Position numbers and translations under genes: made by a program. From Hafnia psychrotolerans (GTDB lineage: Bacteria; Pseudomonadota; Gammaproteobacteria; Enterobacterales; Enterobacteriaceae), in contig NZ_BMFZ01000008.1 in assembly GCF_014639435.1 (NCBI RefSeq), positions 186,001-250,000 of the forward strand: a DNA stretch of 64,000 bases. The letters run 5' to 3'. Position 1 is the first letter of the stretch, and the number at the start of each line of letters is the position of its first letter. The notes beneath the pieces are model-generated. The model was not told the origin of the DNA. It saw nothing but the letters and a program-made list of their open reading frames with translations, and ran no database searches. Positions 35,291 through 45,826 of the stretch are shown one piece after another.

Positions 35291-36250
35291 ATGATTAAGA
35301 ACGCTGAAACACACATTGTCACGCTGACGCTTGCGCCTTCATTAGACAGCGCTACCATCACGCCGAAAATTTATCCCGAAGGCAAATTGCGCTGTTCCGC
35401 ACCGATATTTGAACCCGGCGGCGGAGGTATCAACGTCGCGCGGGCCATCGTGCATCTTGGCGGAAAAGCAACAGCATTGTTCCCAATAGGCGGACCAACG
35501 GGTACTCATCTGGCAGAGTTGCTGGAGCAAGAAGGCATCAATACCGAGACGCTGGAAACCCTTGACTGGACCCGCCAGAACTTACACGTACACGCTGAGA
35601 ATACCGGCGAGCAGTACCGCTTTGTCATGCCGGGTGCGAAGCTCACTGGCGAAGAATTTGACTCGCTGAGCCTCAAAGTGACCCGACTTCCTGCTGGGAC
35701 CATTCTGGTTGTCAGCGGCAGTTTACCCCCCGGCACGGAAGTGGCTGCGCTCACCGAACTGCTGCATAAAGCCCAATTGGCTGGATTGCACTGTATTCTC
35801 GACAGCTCTGGTGATGCGCTGGCTGAGGGACTGAAGCTGGGCGGGCTGGCGCTGGTCAAACCTAACCAGAATGAGCTGGCGCAACTGGTAGGTCATCAGT
35901 TGGAAAAACCGGACGATGTACTCAATGCTGCGCGGCAGATCATTCGTGAAGGCGGCGCTCAACGTGTGGTGGTTTCCCTCGGGCCACAAGGTGCGCTGGC
36001 AGTCGATGCTGAACATGTCTATCAGGTAACCCCACCGCCGGTGAAAAAAATGAGTACCGTAGGTGCAGGTGACAGTATGGTCGGTGCGATGACGCTGAAG
36101 CTGGCCGCAGGCGCAGACCTGCTCGATATTGTGCGTTATGGTGTCGCGGCTGGCAGCGCAGCGACACTGCACATCGGAACCCGTTTGTGCTCGCACACCG
36201 ACACTCAGGGAATTTATGAGTACCTTTGCCAACAGACAGCTGTTCATTAG
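35291..36250 (+). CDS. pfkB: 6-phosphofructokinase II
   Basis: The 319-residue ribokinase-family enzyme phosphorylates fructose 6-phosphate in glycolysis. It matches E. coli PfkB closely: LTLAPSLDSATITPKIYPEG, EPGGGGINVARAIVHLGG, and the catalytic STVGAGDSMVGAMTLKLA with the Asp base. About ten extra residues lie before the family start (MIKNAETHIV), so translation might begin slightly later. It is a single gene between cyaB and the DUF1198 gene. Confidence 0.96.
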   Translation: MIKNAETHIVTLTLAPSLDSATITPKIYPEGKLRCSAPIFEPGGGGINVARAIVHLGGKATALFPIGGPTGTHLAELLEQEGINTETLETLDWTRQNLHVHAENTGEQYRFVMPGAKLTGEEFDSLSLKVTRLPAGTILVVSGSLPPGTEVAALTELLHKAQLAGLHCILDSSGDALAEGLKLGGLALVKPNQNELAQLVGHQLEKPDDVLNAARQIIREGGAQRVVVSLGPQGALAVDAEHVYQVTPPPVKKMSTVGAGDSMVGAMTLKLAAGADLLDIVRYGVAAGSAATLHIGTRLCSHTDTQGIYEYLCQQTAVH

Positions 36251-36409
36251 TTTGATTGAGGGATCCTTCGCGCCCCGCGATCAGTCGGGGTGCAAATTCT
36301 ACACATTTCACCTTAGGCTTTTGAGGTGATAACCCTATAAACTCGCTGCATCGGGTGTTGTACACACCTTTCCCGTCACGCCAGATTAGGCCGGAGGCCA
36401 ACGTCCAGA

Positions 36410-36850
36410 ATGATATGGATTATGCTTGCAGCAATTGTTGTGGTTTTCATCGTAGGGTATTGGTTCATGACAGCAGACACCCGCAAGGCCAATGATTCCC
36501 TTGCCAGCTTGTTGAAAATTAAGCCAATGTATATTGATTCCATGCTGTTGGAAATGGGCGAACGCCAAAGCAGGATGTTTATACGCTCAATTAGTGGAGG
36601 CTACGCTGAGGAGATCCGCAAAGCCGCCTATGTGGTATTTATCTATCACACTTTCATTAAAGATGCGTCCGAGGAAAATGTCGTCAAGTGGCGTGAAGTT
36701 TTGCTCCGCGCGCATCTTTCGCCACAACTCACCAGCGAACATGCCGAACTGGCGCTGTTCTATTTTTCCGATCTGGATATCGAGCCTTTCGAGCTTGCCC
36801 AGTTCCGCCGCCAGTACAACGAAACCTATAACCAGATCCATCTGGTTTGA
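36410..36850 (+). CDS. DUF1198 membrane protein (YicN-like)
   Basis: The 146-residue product has one N-terminal membrane segment (IMLAAIVVVFIVGYWFMTA) and a soluble helical remainder (EEIRKAAYVVFIYHTFIKDA). The opening MIWIMLA and the pattern of the rest are like E. coli YicN of the DUF1198 family. Function is unknown. A terminator-like hairpin follows. Confidence 0.8.
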   Translation: MIWIMLAAIVVVFIVGYWFMTADTRKANDSLASLLKIKPMYIDSMLLEMGERQSRMFIRSISGGYAEEIRKAAYVVFIYHTFIKDASEENVVKWREVLLRAHLSPQLTSEHAELALFYFSDLDIEPFELAQFRRQYNETYNQIHLV

Positions 36851-36880
36851 GTTGGCACATTGTGACCGCGTTAAACTGAA

Positions 36881-36907
36881 ATGGCCCTGTTTGGGCCGTT
36901 TTCTTTT
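36881..36907 (+). terminator. Terminator after the DUF1198 gene
   Basis: GGCCC and GGGCC pair across a 5-nt loop and are followed by GTTTTCTTTT. Confidence 0.65.
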
Positions 36908-36984
36908 CCGTCCCACAAAGAGCAAGCTCAGTCAGGAAATAAGCTAACTCCACAGGCAAAGTAAAGGTCTTGAAGAGAGGGAAA

Positions 36985-37173
36985 ATGAGCAGCGATAAAG
37001 ACGATCTTTATGCACGCCGTTTTAAACGGGTGTTTGCCTATAAGTATCGCCAGTGGTTACCACAAAGTGGTGAAGAATTACGGGATTTTCCGGTCTATTT
37101 CCGCTATCTGCAACTTGATGAGCCACTCCCCGAGCACGCACAACAAACAGATATTCTATTGCCACTAAAGTAA
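36985..37173 (+). CDS. Small conserved-looking hypothetical protein
   Basis: The 62-residue product (MSSDKDDLYARRFKRVFAYK) starts after a strong GAGAGGG. It is basic at the N-terminus, then acidic (SGEELRDFPVYFRYLQLDEP), with no membrane segment or known motif. The good ribosome site and codon usage in line with neighbours support a real gene. Confidence 0.6.
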   Translation: MSSDKDDLYARRFKRVFAYKYRQWLPQSGEELRDFPVYFRYLQLDEPLPEHAQQTDILLPLK

Positions 37174-37196
37174 TAAAAGCAGGAAGACAGAGAAGA

Positions 37197-37220
37197 ACAG
37201 CGCTGAGGGATCAGCGCTGT
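37197..37220. terminator. Hairpin between the small gene and ygaC
   Basis: A perfect 10-bp stem ACAGCGCTGA/TCAGCGCTGT with a GGGA loop. On the minus strand it is followed by a T-rich stretch, so it most likely ends ygaC transcription. Confidence 0.6.
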
Positions 37221-37227
37221 GGGCATT

Positions 37228-37563
37228 TTACCGGAAAACATTTTCCAGATAACTGGCCAAGATCTGACGTGAACTAAAGCCATGACATATGCCGTAATAG
37301 GCTTCGTTATCACTGGCAACATCCAGCGGGAAACGGGTATAAACCTGGCTGCTGCGGCAGGTGGCTGTTGGATGTGCAAAACGCTCACTGCGCTCTTTCA
37401 GCGCCGGGTGAATAACCAGGGCAGTCCGACCAAACCGCGCTTCCCGGTTCACATAAACGTAATGCTCGCCCCGGCAGTAGCCGTAAGCTCTATCATCAAC
37501 AAAATCGCGCTCAAATCCTGAATTTTCTAATACACGAGCTACTTCATCTGGCCGTAAATACAT
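37228..37563 (-). CDS. ygaC: DUF2002 protein YgaC
   Basis: The start at 37563 ([20 protein letters not shown]) follows GAGGAGC and gives 111 residues, the usual size. It matches E. coli YgaC along its length, e.g. [20 protein letters not shown] and HPALKERS. E. coli ygaC is reported to be Fur-regulated; function is unknown. Position close to ygaM and nrdHIEF is conserved. Confidence 0.93.
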   Translation of the reverse strand: MYLRPDEVARVLENSGFERDFVDDRAYGYCRGEHYVYVNREARFGRTALVIHPALKERSERFAHPTATCRSSQVYTRFPLDVASDNEAYYGICHGFSSRQILASYLENVFR

Positions 37564-37725
37564 GGTTGCTCCTCGCTTCTTTAACCGCAAGGGACCTTAA
37601 CGTATTCAAACTTATGAATAACGTTTTTATGCTTAGATGAACCATATTTAAGAATTATCTAACCTATATAAGATAAATTTCCGGCTGTTATGCACTAAGT
37701 GACATCAGAGATACTCAGGCACCAC

Positions 37726-38925
37726 TCACCTTTGAGGATCACGGCTGCATTGTTGAATTTTATATAAGCGCAGCGTCAGTAACCATGCCAGCACGACCAT
37801 AATGGCGGCGGCCAAATAGATAGAAGGCGTTCCAGCGTGAGCAATCAGCAATCCCGCCACCGGTCCGGTTAAGCCGAGGCCAAGATCGAGGAATGCAGAA
37901 TACATGCCCAGTGCCGTTCCCTGATTTTGGGGCGGTACCTGTTTCACCGCTTCAACGCCCAAAGCAGGGAAAATCAACGAGAAACCGCAACCGGTCAGAA
38001 ATGCACCGAACTGAACAATATGGGGATCGCTGCCCTGCCAAATCATCAATAAGCCAATTGCCTCGAAAACAAAGGAGAACAGCGAAACCCGCAGCCCGCC
38101 GAAGCGATTAATTGTATTGGCAAAGACCAGACGCGCGCCGACAAAACCCAGGCTGAATAGCGTGAGCGTGAAGGCCGCGCCGCTCCAGTTTTTATCGGCA
38201 TAAAAGAGAGTAATAAAGGTCGCGATCACGCCAAAACCAATGGTGCCCAACCCCAACCCCAGCCCATGCAACCAGATACGCCCAACCACCGATTTAAAAG
38301 CGATACGTTTACCCGTGCTAACCGAGATTGCCGCTTTTCGGGTAGCGAGCCAGACCGCGATGGCGACGCAAACCACAATCAATACCGCCACGCCCATCAG
38401 ACCAAAATAGGCGTTTAACAGCACGCCAAGTGGTGCGCCCATCGCCATCGCGCCATAGGTTGCCACACCATTCCATGAGATCACTCGCGCGGTATGCAGC
38501 GCGCCGACCGCACCAATGCCCCACAGCGTCGTCCCGGTACTGGCAAAACTTTCACCCACCCCGAGAAAGCCTCGCCCGACACAGAGCAACAATAAACTGA
38601 CCAGCGGATGATTCGCGAATATAAAAGCCAGTGCATAAAACAGACCGCTTATCCCACAACAGCTCAAGCCGAAGATCACCACTTTTTTCGGCCCCAGCTG
38701 ATCCGAGTAACGCCCGGCATGCGGACGACTGACCAGCGTTGCGAAATACTGCACGCTGATAATCAGCCCCGCCAGAACGGAGTTATACCCGAGGTGGTTA
38801 TGCACAAACCCTGGCAATACAGCCAGCGGCAAGCCGATCGTCAGGTAACAGACGAAGGTAAACGTCATAAATGACAGGATGCGTTTATTCAATTGCAGAT
38901 TGGAGCGCAGCGTACTTAGCGACAT
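37726..38925 (-). CDS. MFS transporter, YfcJ/YhhS-like
   Basis: The start at 38925 (MSLSTLRSNLQLNKRILSFM) gives 399 residues and about 12 membrane segments. The loop 2-3 motif reads PHAGRYSDQLGPKKVVIFGL, typical of the YfcJ/YhhS (UPF0226) sugar-efflux-like group. CGFSLIFPALGVEAVKQVPP and GLGLTGPVAGLLIAHAG are in the second half. The longer frame to 39036 has no homology and weak initiation. The substrate is unknown. Confidence 0.88.
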   Translation of the reverse strand: MSLSTLRSNLQLNKRILSFMTFTFVCYLTIGLPLAVLPGFVHNHLGYNSVLAGLIISVQYFATLVSRPHAGRYSDQLGPKKVVIFGLSCCGISGLFYALAFIFANHPLVSLLLLCVGRGFLGVGESFASTGTTLWGIGAVGALHTARVISWNGVATYGAMAMGAPLGVLLNAYFGLMGVAVLIVVCVAIAVWLATRKAAISVSTGKRIAFKSVVGRIWLHGLGLGLGTIGFGVIATFITLFYADKNWSGAAFTLTLFSLGFVGARLVFANTINRFGGLRVSLFSFVFEAIGLLMIWQGSDPHIVQFGAFLTGCGFSLIFPALGVEAVKQVPPQNQGTALGMYSAFLDLGLGLTGPVAGLLIAHAGTPSIYLAAAIMVVLAWLLTLRLYKIQQCSRDPQR

Positions 38926-39204
38926 GGACGAATCCGGACCGAGATCACAGTTTAAGAGACTAACAGCATAGACAGGTTTGCCTGCCGAAGGAATGTCAAA
39001 ACCCGGATATATGTCGTTGCCTGTAAATCTATACATACTTACAGAAAAATCTGATCTACGTCACGCCAACCCGTGCCACGCCTGAGTTAGCCAGACAGTC
39101 ACAACGACTAATAAGGGCTAAAATAGCGGACATTTTGACTAAGGAAGCTCGCCTTATAACATTTTGGGCTATGCTTTAAGGACAGTTCAAACAAGGAGAG
39201 GCAC

Positions 39205-39513
39205 ATGTTTAAGAAATCAGAAAAAGTCGAACGCGACATTGATCAGGACGTTACTCTGCTGGCCGATACCCTCGATGAGGTGCTTCAGTCATCGGGTGCC
39301 AAGACGAAAGATGAGCTGGAAAAAATTCGCGGTAAAGCGGAAGGCGTATTACGCGATGCCCGCGCACGATTCAATAATTCTGGCAGCATTAAGCAACATG
39401 CCCGCGATGCTGCTGACCAAGCGACCAGCTACGTGAAAGACAATCCGTGGCATGGCGTGGGTGTCGGTGCAGCCGTAGGTATCGTACTCGGCGTGCTGCT
39501 GGGACGTCGTTAA
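39205..39513 (+). CDS. ygaM: DUF883 membrane-anchored protein YgaM
   Basis: The 102-residue product has a long amphipathic helical part (KTKDELEKIRGKAEGVLRDA) and a C-terminal glycine-rich membrane anchor (VGVGAAVGIVLGVLLGRR), as in E. coli YgaM and ElaB, which bind ribosomes at the membrane. A strong AGGAGAGG precedes the start. A terminator follows at 39602. Confidence 0.93.
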   Translation: MFKKSEKVERDIDQDVTLLADTLDEVLQSSGAKTKDELEKIRGKAEGVLRDARARFNNSGSIKQHARDAADQATSYVKDNPWHGVGVGAAVGIVLGVLLGRR

Positions 39514-39601
39514 CACGTTCTTGTAAGCAAGGTGCTATTTTCCTGTGTCGGGTACCAGCACCTAAGCGGAGGTTCCATTCCCTCATTAATCCGCTTTGAC
39601 G

Positions 39602-39624
39602 ACGGGGCCATTTGGCCCCGTTTT
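39602..39624. terminator. Terminator between ygaM and the MocR-type gene
   Basis: ACGGGGCC/GGCCCCGT with an ATTT loop and a following T-run; it serves ygaM on the plus strand and lies just before the end of the convergent gene. Confidence 0.85.
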
Positions 39625-41097
39625 CTATGGTTTTGATCCGACAATCCGTGATCCCCCCAAAATCTCACCCAAACGCTGGCATAAATGCTGCGCCTGTTGT
39701 GGTGACACAATATTCGGAAAGCCCATCAACACACCGTTGGGCCGCAATGTATCATCCCGTTCGCGGCGTAAAACCTGCCAGTCCGACAGCGCCTGTATTG
39801 CCAGCCCCTGTTCGCGCGCCAATTGGGCAATCAGCGCATCATCCAGCGACGGGTTCAGTTTGGTACATAGCTGGATCCCGCCAACCTGATGACTCACCCG
39901 CAGCACTTCCGTTGGAAAAACCGCCGTCAATGCCTGTACGAGATAGCCACGCCGCTCTGCGTAAAGTTGACGCATACGCTTCAGATGCCGGTAAAAATGC
40001 CCTTGATCGATGAATTCAGCGATGCTTTCTTGTAACAAAGGCGGCGTGCTGCAAATTCGCAGCGAGCAATCGCCCTCAATTTTATCCACCAGGCTCTCCG
40101 GCACGACCACGTACCCACAACGCAACGCCGGGAACATCACTTTGCTGAACGTGCCGGCATAAATCACACGATCCTGTGTATCCAGGCTTTTCAGCGAAGG
40201 CAGCGGCTGGCCGTGATAGCGGAATTCACTGTCATAATCATCTTCAATGATCCACGCTTGCTGTTTTTCCGCCCAGTCCAGCAACGCCATGCGGCGAGAC
40301 AGACTCATGGTCACGCCGGTCGGGCTTTGATGTGCGGGCGTCACCACCGCAAAGCGCGCATACGGATGTTGACTGACTGCTTGCGGAATGTTCATGCCCT
40401 CTTCATCAACATTCACTGCCATGGGCACAGCGCCCGCCGCGCGGAAAAAAGCCTGCGTTACCGGATAACCGGGATCTTCCAGCCATACGCCGTCACCCGG
40501 TGTTAACAGGCTACCGATGATGAGATCCAAAACAGGCACATAGCCACCGCAGATAAAAATCTGTTCGGGGCGGCAGGTGAAACCACGGGAAAGTTGCAGG
40601 TAGCGCGCAATAGCATGGCGCAGCGTCTCAACGCCGGTCAGCGGCGGATGGCCCAAATCATTCAGGTCAGTATGGCGGGTTTGCCGCGACACAATGCGCG
40701 ACCAGATAGCCCGGGGAAAGGCATCCAGCGCAGGTAAACCGAGCTGAAAAGGCAGTGAGGAGACCGCAGGCAGCATCGGGTTGACTGGCCTGCGGGTTTT
40801 GGTTTCGTGAACCGGAGCAAACACGGGCGCGGATAAGCTTTCCGGCGCGCTCACCACGGTTCCCGCCTGGCCACGGCTTTGTAAAAAACCCTCTGCCGTC
40901 AGTAGGCTATAAGCATTTTCAATGGTGGCGCGCGCCACGCCGAGTTCGCTGGCCAGCGCCCGCACCGAAGGAACGCGGCTGCCACGTTTTAGCTGCCCTT
41001 CCATGATGGCCTGTTTCACCCGCTGATAGATTTGTCGGTAAAGCGGTACCTTTCGCTGCGGATCGAGGTGAAAAGAGAGAGGGAAGCGGCTCATCAT
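39625..41097 (-). CDS. MocR/PdxR-type GntR regulator with aminotransferase domain
   Basis: The 490-residue protein has an N-terminal GntR winged helix (LYRQIYQRVKQAIMEGQLKR; SELGVARATIENAYSLL) joined to a fold-type I aminotransferase-like domain. The PLP pocket shows IIEDDYDSEFRYHGQPLPSL and the Schiff-base Lys in YAGTFSKVMFPALRCGY. Members such as PdxR and GabR bind PLP and control vitamin B6 or GABA genes. It is divergent from the AhpD-like gene with a ~110-bp gap, so that gene is a likely target. Confidence 0.93.
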   Translation of the reverse strand: MMSRFPLSFHLDPQRKVPLYRQIYQRVKQAIMEGQLKRGSRVPSVRALASELGVARATIENAYSLLTAEGFLQSRGQAGTVVSAPESLSAPVFAPVHETKTRRPVNPMLPAVSSLPFQLGLPALDAFPRAIWSRIVSRQTRHTDLNDLGHPPLTGVETLRHAIARYLQLSRGFTCRPEQIFICGGYVPVLDLIIGSLLTPGDGVWLEDPGYPVTQAFFRAAGAVPMAVNVDEEGMNIPQAVSQHPYARFAVVTPAHQSPTGVTMSLSRRMALLDWAEKQQAWIIEDDYDSEFRYHGQPLPSLKSLDTQDRVIYAGTFSKVMFPALRCGYVVVPESLVDKIEGDCSLRICSTPPLLQESIAEFIDQGHFYRHLKRMRQLYAERRGYLVQALTAVFPTEVLRVSHQVGGIQLCTKLNPSLDDALIAQLAREQGLAIQALSDWQVLRRERDDTLRPNGVLMGFPNIVSPQQAQHLCQRLGEILGGSRIVGSKP

Positions 41098-41205
41098 GAC
41101 CTGCTTAAATAGACACTTTATGGCTCTTTAGTATAGACCATGCGCGACGTAGATTAGTACTCATTGAGGCGCGCTGTGCGTCCATCTTTCAACCGGGGAA
41201 TCACT

Positions 41206-41637
41206 ATGACTACGCTTCGCCTGCCTTACTACTCGCTGTCCGCGTCCATCATTGAGCCAATGAGAGTGGCGCTTGGCGCACTGGAAAAGGGTCCGCTGGA
41301 TAACCTGATCATCGAGCTGGTGTTCCTGCGCGTTTCGCAGATCAACGGCTGTGCCTACTGTCTGGATATGCACTCAAAGGCGCTGCGCAAAATGGACGAA
41401 CCGCAGACCAAACTGGATCAGCTGGCGGGCTGGCGCGTGAGTCATGCGTATTCTGAGCGCGAACGTGCGGCGCTGGCATGGGCGGAATCGGTGACTTGGG
41501 TTGCGGCGACGGGTGCACCGGACAACGCATATGAGCCGCTAAAAGCGCAGTTCAGCGAGGTGGAAATTTCCGATCTAACCTTCGCGATCGCTCTGATGAA
41601 TGCGTTTAACCGTCTGGCAGTCGGAATGCGCCAGTAA
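41206..41637 (+). CDS. AhpD-like carboxymuconolactone decarboxylase family protein
   Basis: The start at 41206 (MTTLRLPYYSLSASIIEPMR) follows GGGGAA and gives 143 residues. The AhpD-type redox motif CAYCLDMH (CxxC with His) is present, as is the following helix pair (RERAALAWAESVTWVAATGA). Such proteins act as alkylhydroperoxidase-like thiol enzymes. It is divergent from a MocR-type regulator, and such pairs are common. Confidence 0.88.
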   Translation: MTTLRLPYYSLSASIIEPMRVALGALEKGPLDNLIIELVFLRVSQINGCAYCLDMHSKALRKMDEPQTKLDQLAGWRVSHAYSERERAALAWAESVTWVAATGAPDNAYEPLKAQFSEVEISDLTFAIALMNAFNRLAVGMRQ

Positions 41638-41680
41638 TCGCATTGTTGATTTATTGAACGTGAAAAAAATTTCGTCCTAC

Positions 41681-41702
41681 AGCCCGCATCCTGCGGGCTT
41701 TG
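41681..41702 (+). terminator. Terminator after the AhpD-like gene
   Basis: AGCCCGCA/TGCGGGCT with a 3-nt loop; the T-run is interrupted (TTTGTCATTTTT). Confidence 0.65.
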
Positions 41703-41730
41703 TCATTTTTGCAATAAGCAATTTCGAAAT

Positions 41731-41777
41731 ATCTACATATTGTGTGGTTGAATATTTAAATCACCACATCTAGTATT
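41731..41777 (+). promoter_or_regulatory. Pair of NrdR-like boxes upstream of nrdHIEF
   Basis: ATCTACATATTGTGT (41731) and CACCACATCTAGTATT (41762) each resemble the NrdR box ACACWATATATWGTGT, and they are exactly 31 bp apart, the three-turn spacing typical of NrdR operators. They lie about 120-165 bp before nrdH. Confidence 0.6.
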
Positions 41778-41894
41778 AAACGCATCGGGGCGCCACCAGC
41801 GTTTCGGAACTCGTCGCCCCTTTAATGCTGAAGCCATCGCCACAGCGACTGGGCAAAACCGTCTCTGATTTCTTTACAGATGGAAATACGAATC

Positions 41895-42140
41895 ATGAGC
41901 ATTATTATTTACAGCAAACCAGACTGTGTCCAGTGCAATGCGACCTACCGTGCATTAGATAAACACGGCATCGCCTATGAAGTGATCGATTTAACTCAGG
42001 ATGCGCAGGCGCTCGGTCAGGTCCGTGCGATGGGGTATCAGCAGGTGCCGGTGATTGTCGCCGGTGACGATCACTGGTCCGGTTTCCGCCCGGACAAAAT
42101 CAGCGCTCTGCGCCAGCTTCAGCTCCAGAACGCGTTCTGA
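41895..42140 (+). CDS. nrdH: Glutaredoxin-like NrdH
   Basis: The 81-residue product reduces the class Ib ribonucleotide reductase. The redox motif CVQC is at residues 11-14 ([20 protein letters not shown]), and [20 protein letters not shown] carries the cis-Pro and the thioredoxin-reductase interaction loop. The start at 41895 is the conserved MSIIIYSK. It heads the nrdHIEF operon. Confidence 0.96.
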   Translation: MSIIIYSKPDCVQCNATYRALDKHGIAYEVIDLTQDAQALGQVRAMGYQQVPVIVAGDDHWSGFRPDKISALRQLQLQNAF

Positions 42141-42150
42141 GGATCGGCGG

Positions 42151-42555
42151 ATGAATCCGTTGGTCTATTTTTCCAGCAGTTCAGAAAACACGCATCGCTT
42201 CGTCGGCAGAACCGGATTGCCGGCGATCCGCATCCCGATTGACCGTCAGCCTGAAAAATTGCGCGTCACCTTACCGTACATTCTGGTGGTGCCGAGCTAC
42301 GGCGGCGGATCGGCCAAAGGCGCGGTACCGACGCAGGTGATCCGTTTTCTGAACGATGAACATAACCGTTCACTCATCCGCGGCGTTATCGCCGCCGGGA
42401 ATACCAATTTCGGCGCAGCGTATTGCATAGCCGGTGACATCATCGCCCAGAAGTGTCAGGTGCCTTACCTGTACCGCTTTGAATTGCTGGGTACGCCGGA
42501 AGACGTTGCAAAGGTCACACAGGGAGTTACTGAATTTTGGCAACGACAGAACTGA
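42151..42555 (+). CDS. nrdI: Flavodoxin-like NrdI
   Basis: The 134-residue FMN protein supplies the oxidant that assembles the dimanganese-tyrosyl cofactor of NrdF. The FMN loop is [12 protein letters not shown] and the second loop [15 protein letters not shown]. It starts 10 bp after nrdH and its end overlaps nrdE by 19 bp. Confidence 0.95.
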   Translation: MNPLVYFSSSSENTHRFVGRTGLPAIRIPIDRQPEKLRVTLPYILVVPSYGGGSAKGAVPTQVIRFLNDEHNRSLIRGVIAAGNTNFGAAYCIAGDIIAQKCQVPYLYRFELLGTPEDVAKVTQGVTEFWQRQN

Positions 42556-44699
42556 ATCTCACCGAGGCGGACACGTCCAGCCCTGATTATCACGCGCTCA
42601 ACGCCATGTTGAATCTGTTCGATGCCGAAGGCCGCATCCAGTTTGACAAAGACCGGCTGGCCGCACGTCAGTATTTTCTGCAACACGTCAATCAGAATAC
42701 GGTGTTTTTCCACAATCTGGCGGAGAAACTGCGCTATCTGGTGGAGGAAGGCTATTACGAAGCCGCCGTGTTGGATCAATACGCTTTCGATGACATTAAG
42801 GCGTTATTCAAACAGGCATACGCCAAAAAATTCCGTTTCCAGACCTTTCTGGGCGCATTCAAGTATTACACCAGCTACACGCTGAAAACTTTCGATGGCA
42901 AACGCTATCTTGAACGTTATGAAGACCGCGTGTGCATGGTGGCGCTGACGCTGGCGCGCGGCGACATTCAGCTCGCCGGGCATTTCGTGGATGAGATCAT
43001 TTCCGGCCGCTTTCAGCCTGCGACGCCGACATTCCTCAACTGTGGTAAAAAACAGCGCGGCGAACTGGTCTCCTGTTTCCTGCTGCGCATTGAAGACAAC
43101 ATGGAATCCATTGGCCGGTCGGTGAACTCGGCGCTGCAACTGTCCAAACGCGGCGGCGGCGTGGCGTTTATGCTGACTAACATCCGTGAAGTCGGTGCGC
43201 CGATTAAGCGCATCGAAAACCAGTCCTCCGGCGTGATCCCGATCATGAAGATGCTGGAGGATGCGTTCTCTTACGCCAACCAGCTGGGTGCGCGTCAGGG
43301 CGCAGGCGCGGTGTATCTGAACGCGCATCATCCCGACATCCTGCGTTTCCTCGATACCAAGCGTGAGAATGCCGACGAGAAAATCCGCATCAAAACGCTA
43401 TCGCTTGGTGTGGTTATCCCTGATATCACCTTCGAGCTGGCGAAAAACAACGAAGACATGTACCTGTTCTCGCCGTACCACGTCGAGAAAGTCTACGGCG
43501 TACCGATGTCTGAAATCAGCATCACCGAGAAATACCGCGAGATGGTGAATGACAAGCGCATTCACAAAAGCAAAATCAACGCACGTGAGTTCTTCCAGGT
43601 GCTGGCGGAGATTCAGTTTGAATCCGGTTATCCGTACATGATGTTTGAAGATACGGTCAACCGCGCCAATCCGATCAAAGGTCGCATCAACATGAGCAAC
43701 CTGTGTTCGGAAATCTTGCAGGTGAACGCCCCGACGGTGTACGGCGAAGATTTGTCGTATCAGCAGGTCGGTAAAGACATTTCCTGTAATCTCGGCTCAC
43801 TGAATATCGCCTCGGCGATGGATTCGCCGGACTTCGGTAACACGGTGGAAATGGCGGTGCGGGCGCTGACGGCGGTCTCTGACATGAGCCACATCCGCTC
43901 GGTGCCGTCGATCGATCAGGGGAATCAGGATTCTCACGCCATCGGCCTCGGTCAGATGAACCTGCACGGCTATCTGTGCCGCGAGCGGATTTATTACGGT
44001 TCCGCAGAAGGTCTGGATTTCACCAACATCTATTTCTGCACCGTGGCGTTTCACGCGATCCGTGCTTCGAACCAGATTGCCATCGAACGCCAGCAATCCT
44101 TTAAAGGCTTTGCGGAGTCGAGCTACGCCAGCGGTACCTATTTCGACAAATATATCGATGATACGCAGGCAGAGAAATGGCAGCCGAAAACCGGACGCGT
44201 GCGCGAGCTGTTTAGCGACGCCAGGATCGCTATTCCGACCCGCGCAGACTGGGCAGAACTGAAAGCCTCGGTGATGCAGCACGGGCTGTATAACCAGAAC
44301 TTGCAGGCGGTGCCGCCGACCGGTTCGATTTCGTATATCAATAACTCGACCTCGAGTATTCACCCGATCGTCTCCCGCGTGGAAATCCGCAAAGAGGGCA
44401 AAATTGGCCGCGTGTATTATCCGGCGGCGTTTATGACCAATGACAATCTGGATTACTACCAGGATGCCTACGAAATCGGCCCGGAAAAGATTATTGATAC
44501 CTACGCCGAAGCCACGCAGCACGTCGATCAGGGCTTGTCGCTGACGCTGTTCTTCCGCGATACCGCCACCACCCGCGACATCAACAAAGCGCAGATTTAT
44601 GCCTGGCGTAAAGGCATCAAAACCATTTATTACATCCGTCTGCGTCAAATGGCGCTGGCAGGCACCGAAGTTCAGGGCTGCGTGTCCTGCACGCTTTAA
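42537..44699 (+). CDS. nrdE: Class Ib ribonucleotide reductase, alpha subunit
   Basis: The 720-residue catalytic subunit reduces ribonucleoside diphosphates. The start is a TTG at 42537 inside nrdI, preceded by AGGGAG, giving [11 protein letters not shown] at the N-terminus as in homologues. Motifs include [20 protein letters not shown], the substrate-binding [20 protein letters not shown] and NLCSEILQ with the active Cys. The C-terminal shuttle cysteines are in QGCVSCTL. There is no N-terminal ATP cone, as expected for class Ib. Base composition of this operon is visibly richer in G and C at third positions than flanking genes. Confidence 0.97.
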   Translation: MATTELNLTEADTSSPDYHALNAMLNLFDAEGRIQFDKDRLAARQYFLQHVNQNTVFFHNLAEKLRYLVEEGYYEAAVLDQYAFDDIKALFKQAYAKKFRFQTFLGAFKYYTSYTLKTFDGKRYLERYEDRVCMVALTLARGDIQLAGHFVDEIISGRFQPATPTFLNCGKKQRGELVSCFLLRIEDNMESIGRSVNSALQLSKRGGGVAFMLTNIREVGAPIKRIENQSSGVIPIMKMLEDAFSYANQLGARQGAGAVYLNAHHPDILRFLDTKRENADEKIRIKTLSLGVVIPDITFELAKNNEDMYLFSPYHVEKVYGVPMSEISITEKYREMVNDKRIHKSKINAREFFQVLAEIQFESGYPYMMFEDTVNRANPIKGRINMSNLCSEILQVNAPTVYGEDLSYQQVGKDISCNLGSLNIASAMDSPDFGNTVEMAVRALTAVSDMSHIRSVPSIDQGNQDSHAIGLGQMNLHGYLCRERIYYGSAEGLDFTNIYFCTVAFHAIRASNQIAIERQQSFKGFAESSYASGTYFDKYIDDTQAEKWQPKTGRVRELFSDARIAIPTRADWAELKASVMQHGLYNQNLQAVPPTGSISYINNSTSSIHPIVSRVEIRKEGKIGRVYYPAAFMTNDNLDYYQDAYEIGPEKIIDTYAEATQHVDQGLSLTLFFRDTATTRDINKAQIYAWRKGIKTIYYIRLRQMALAGTEVQGCVSCTL

Positions 44700-45692
<993 letters not shown>

Positions 45693-45826
45693 TGTTGATG
45701 TAATTTCTTCAGGGGTTACAATAGAAACAGTGTTTCAAAAATAACCCTACTTCCTCTAAATAGTTTGAGTTGCAGCCAACACATCTGCAACTCGAACTAT
45801 GACGAAGAAACAAAGAAGGAAACATC

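Noticed and set aside
35723-36247. A 174-codon frame antisense to pfkB
   Set aside because: It lies wholly inside pfkB, has no ribosome site and no homology.
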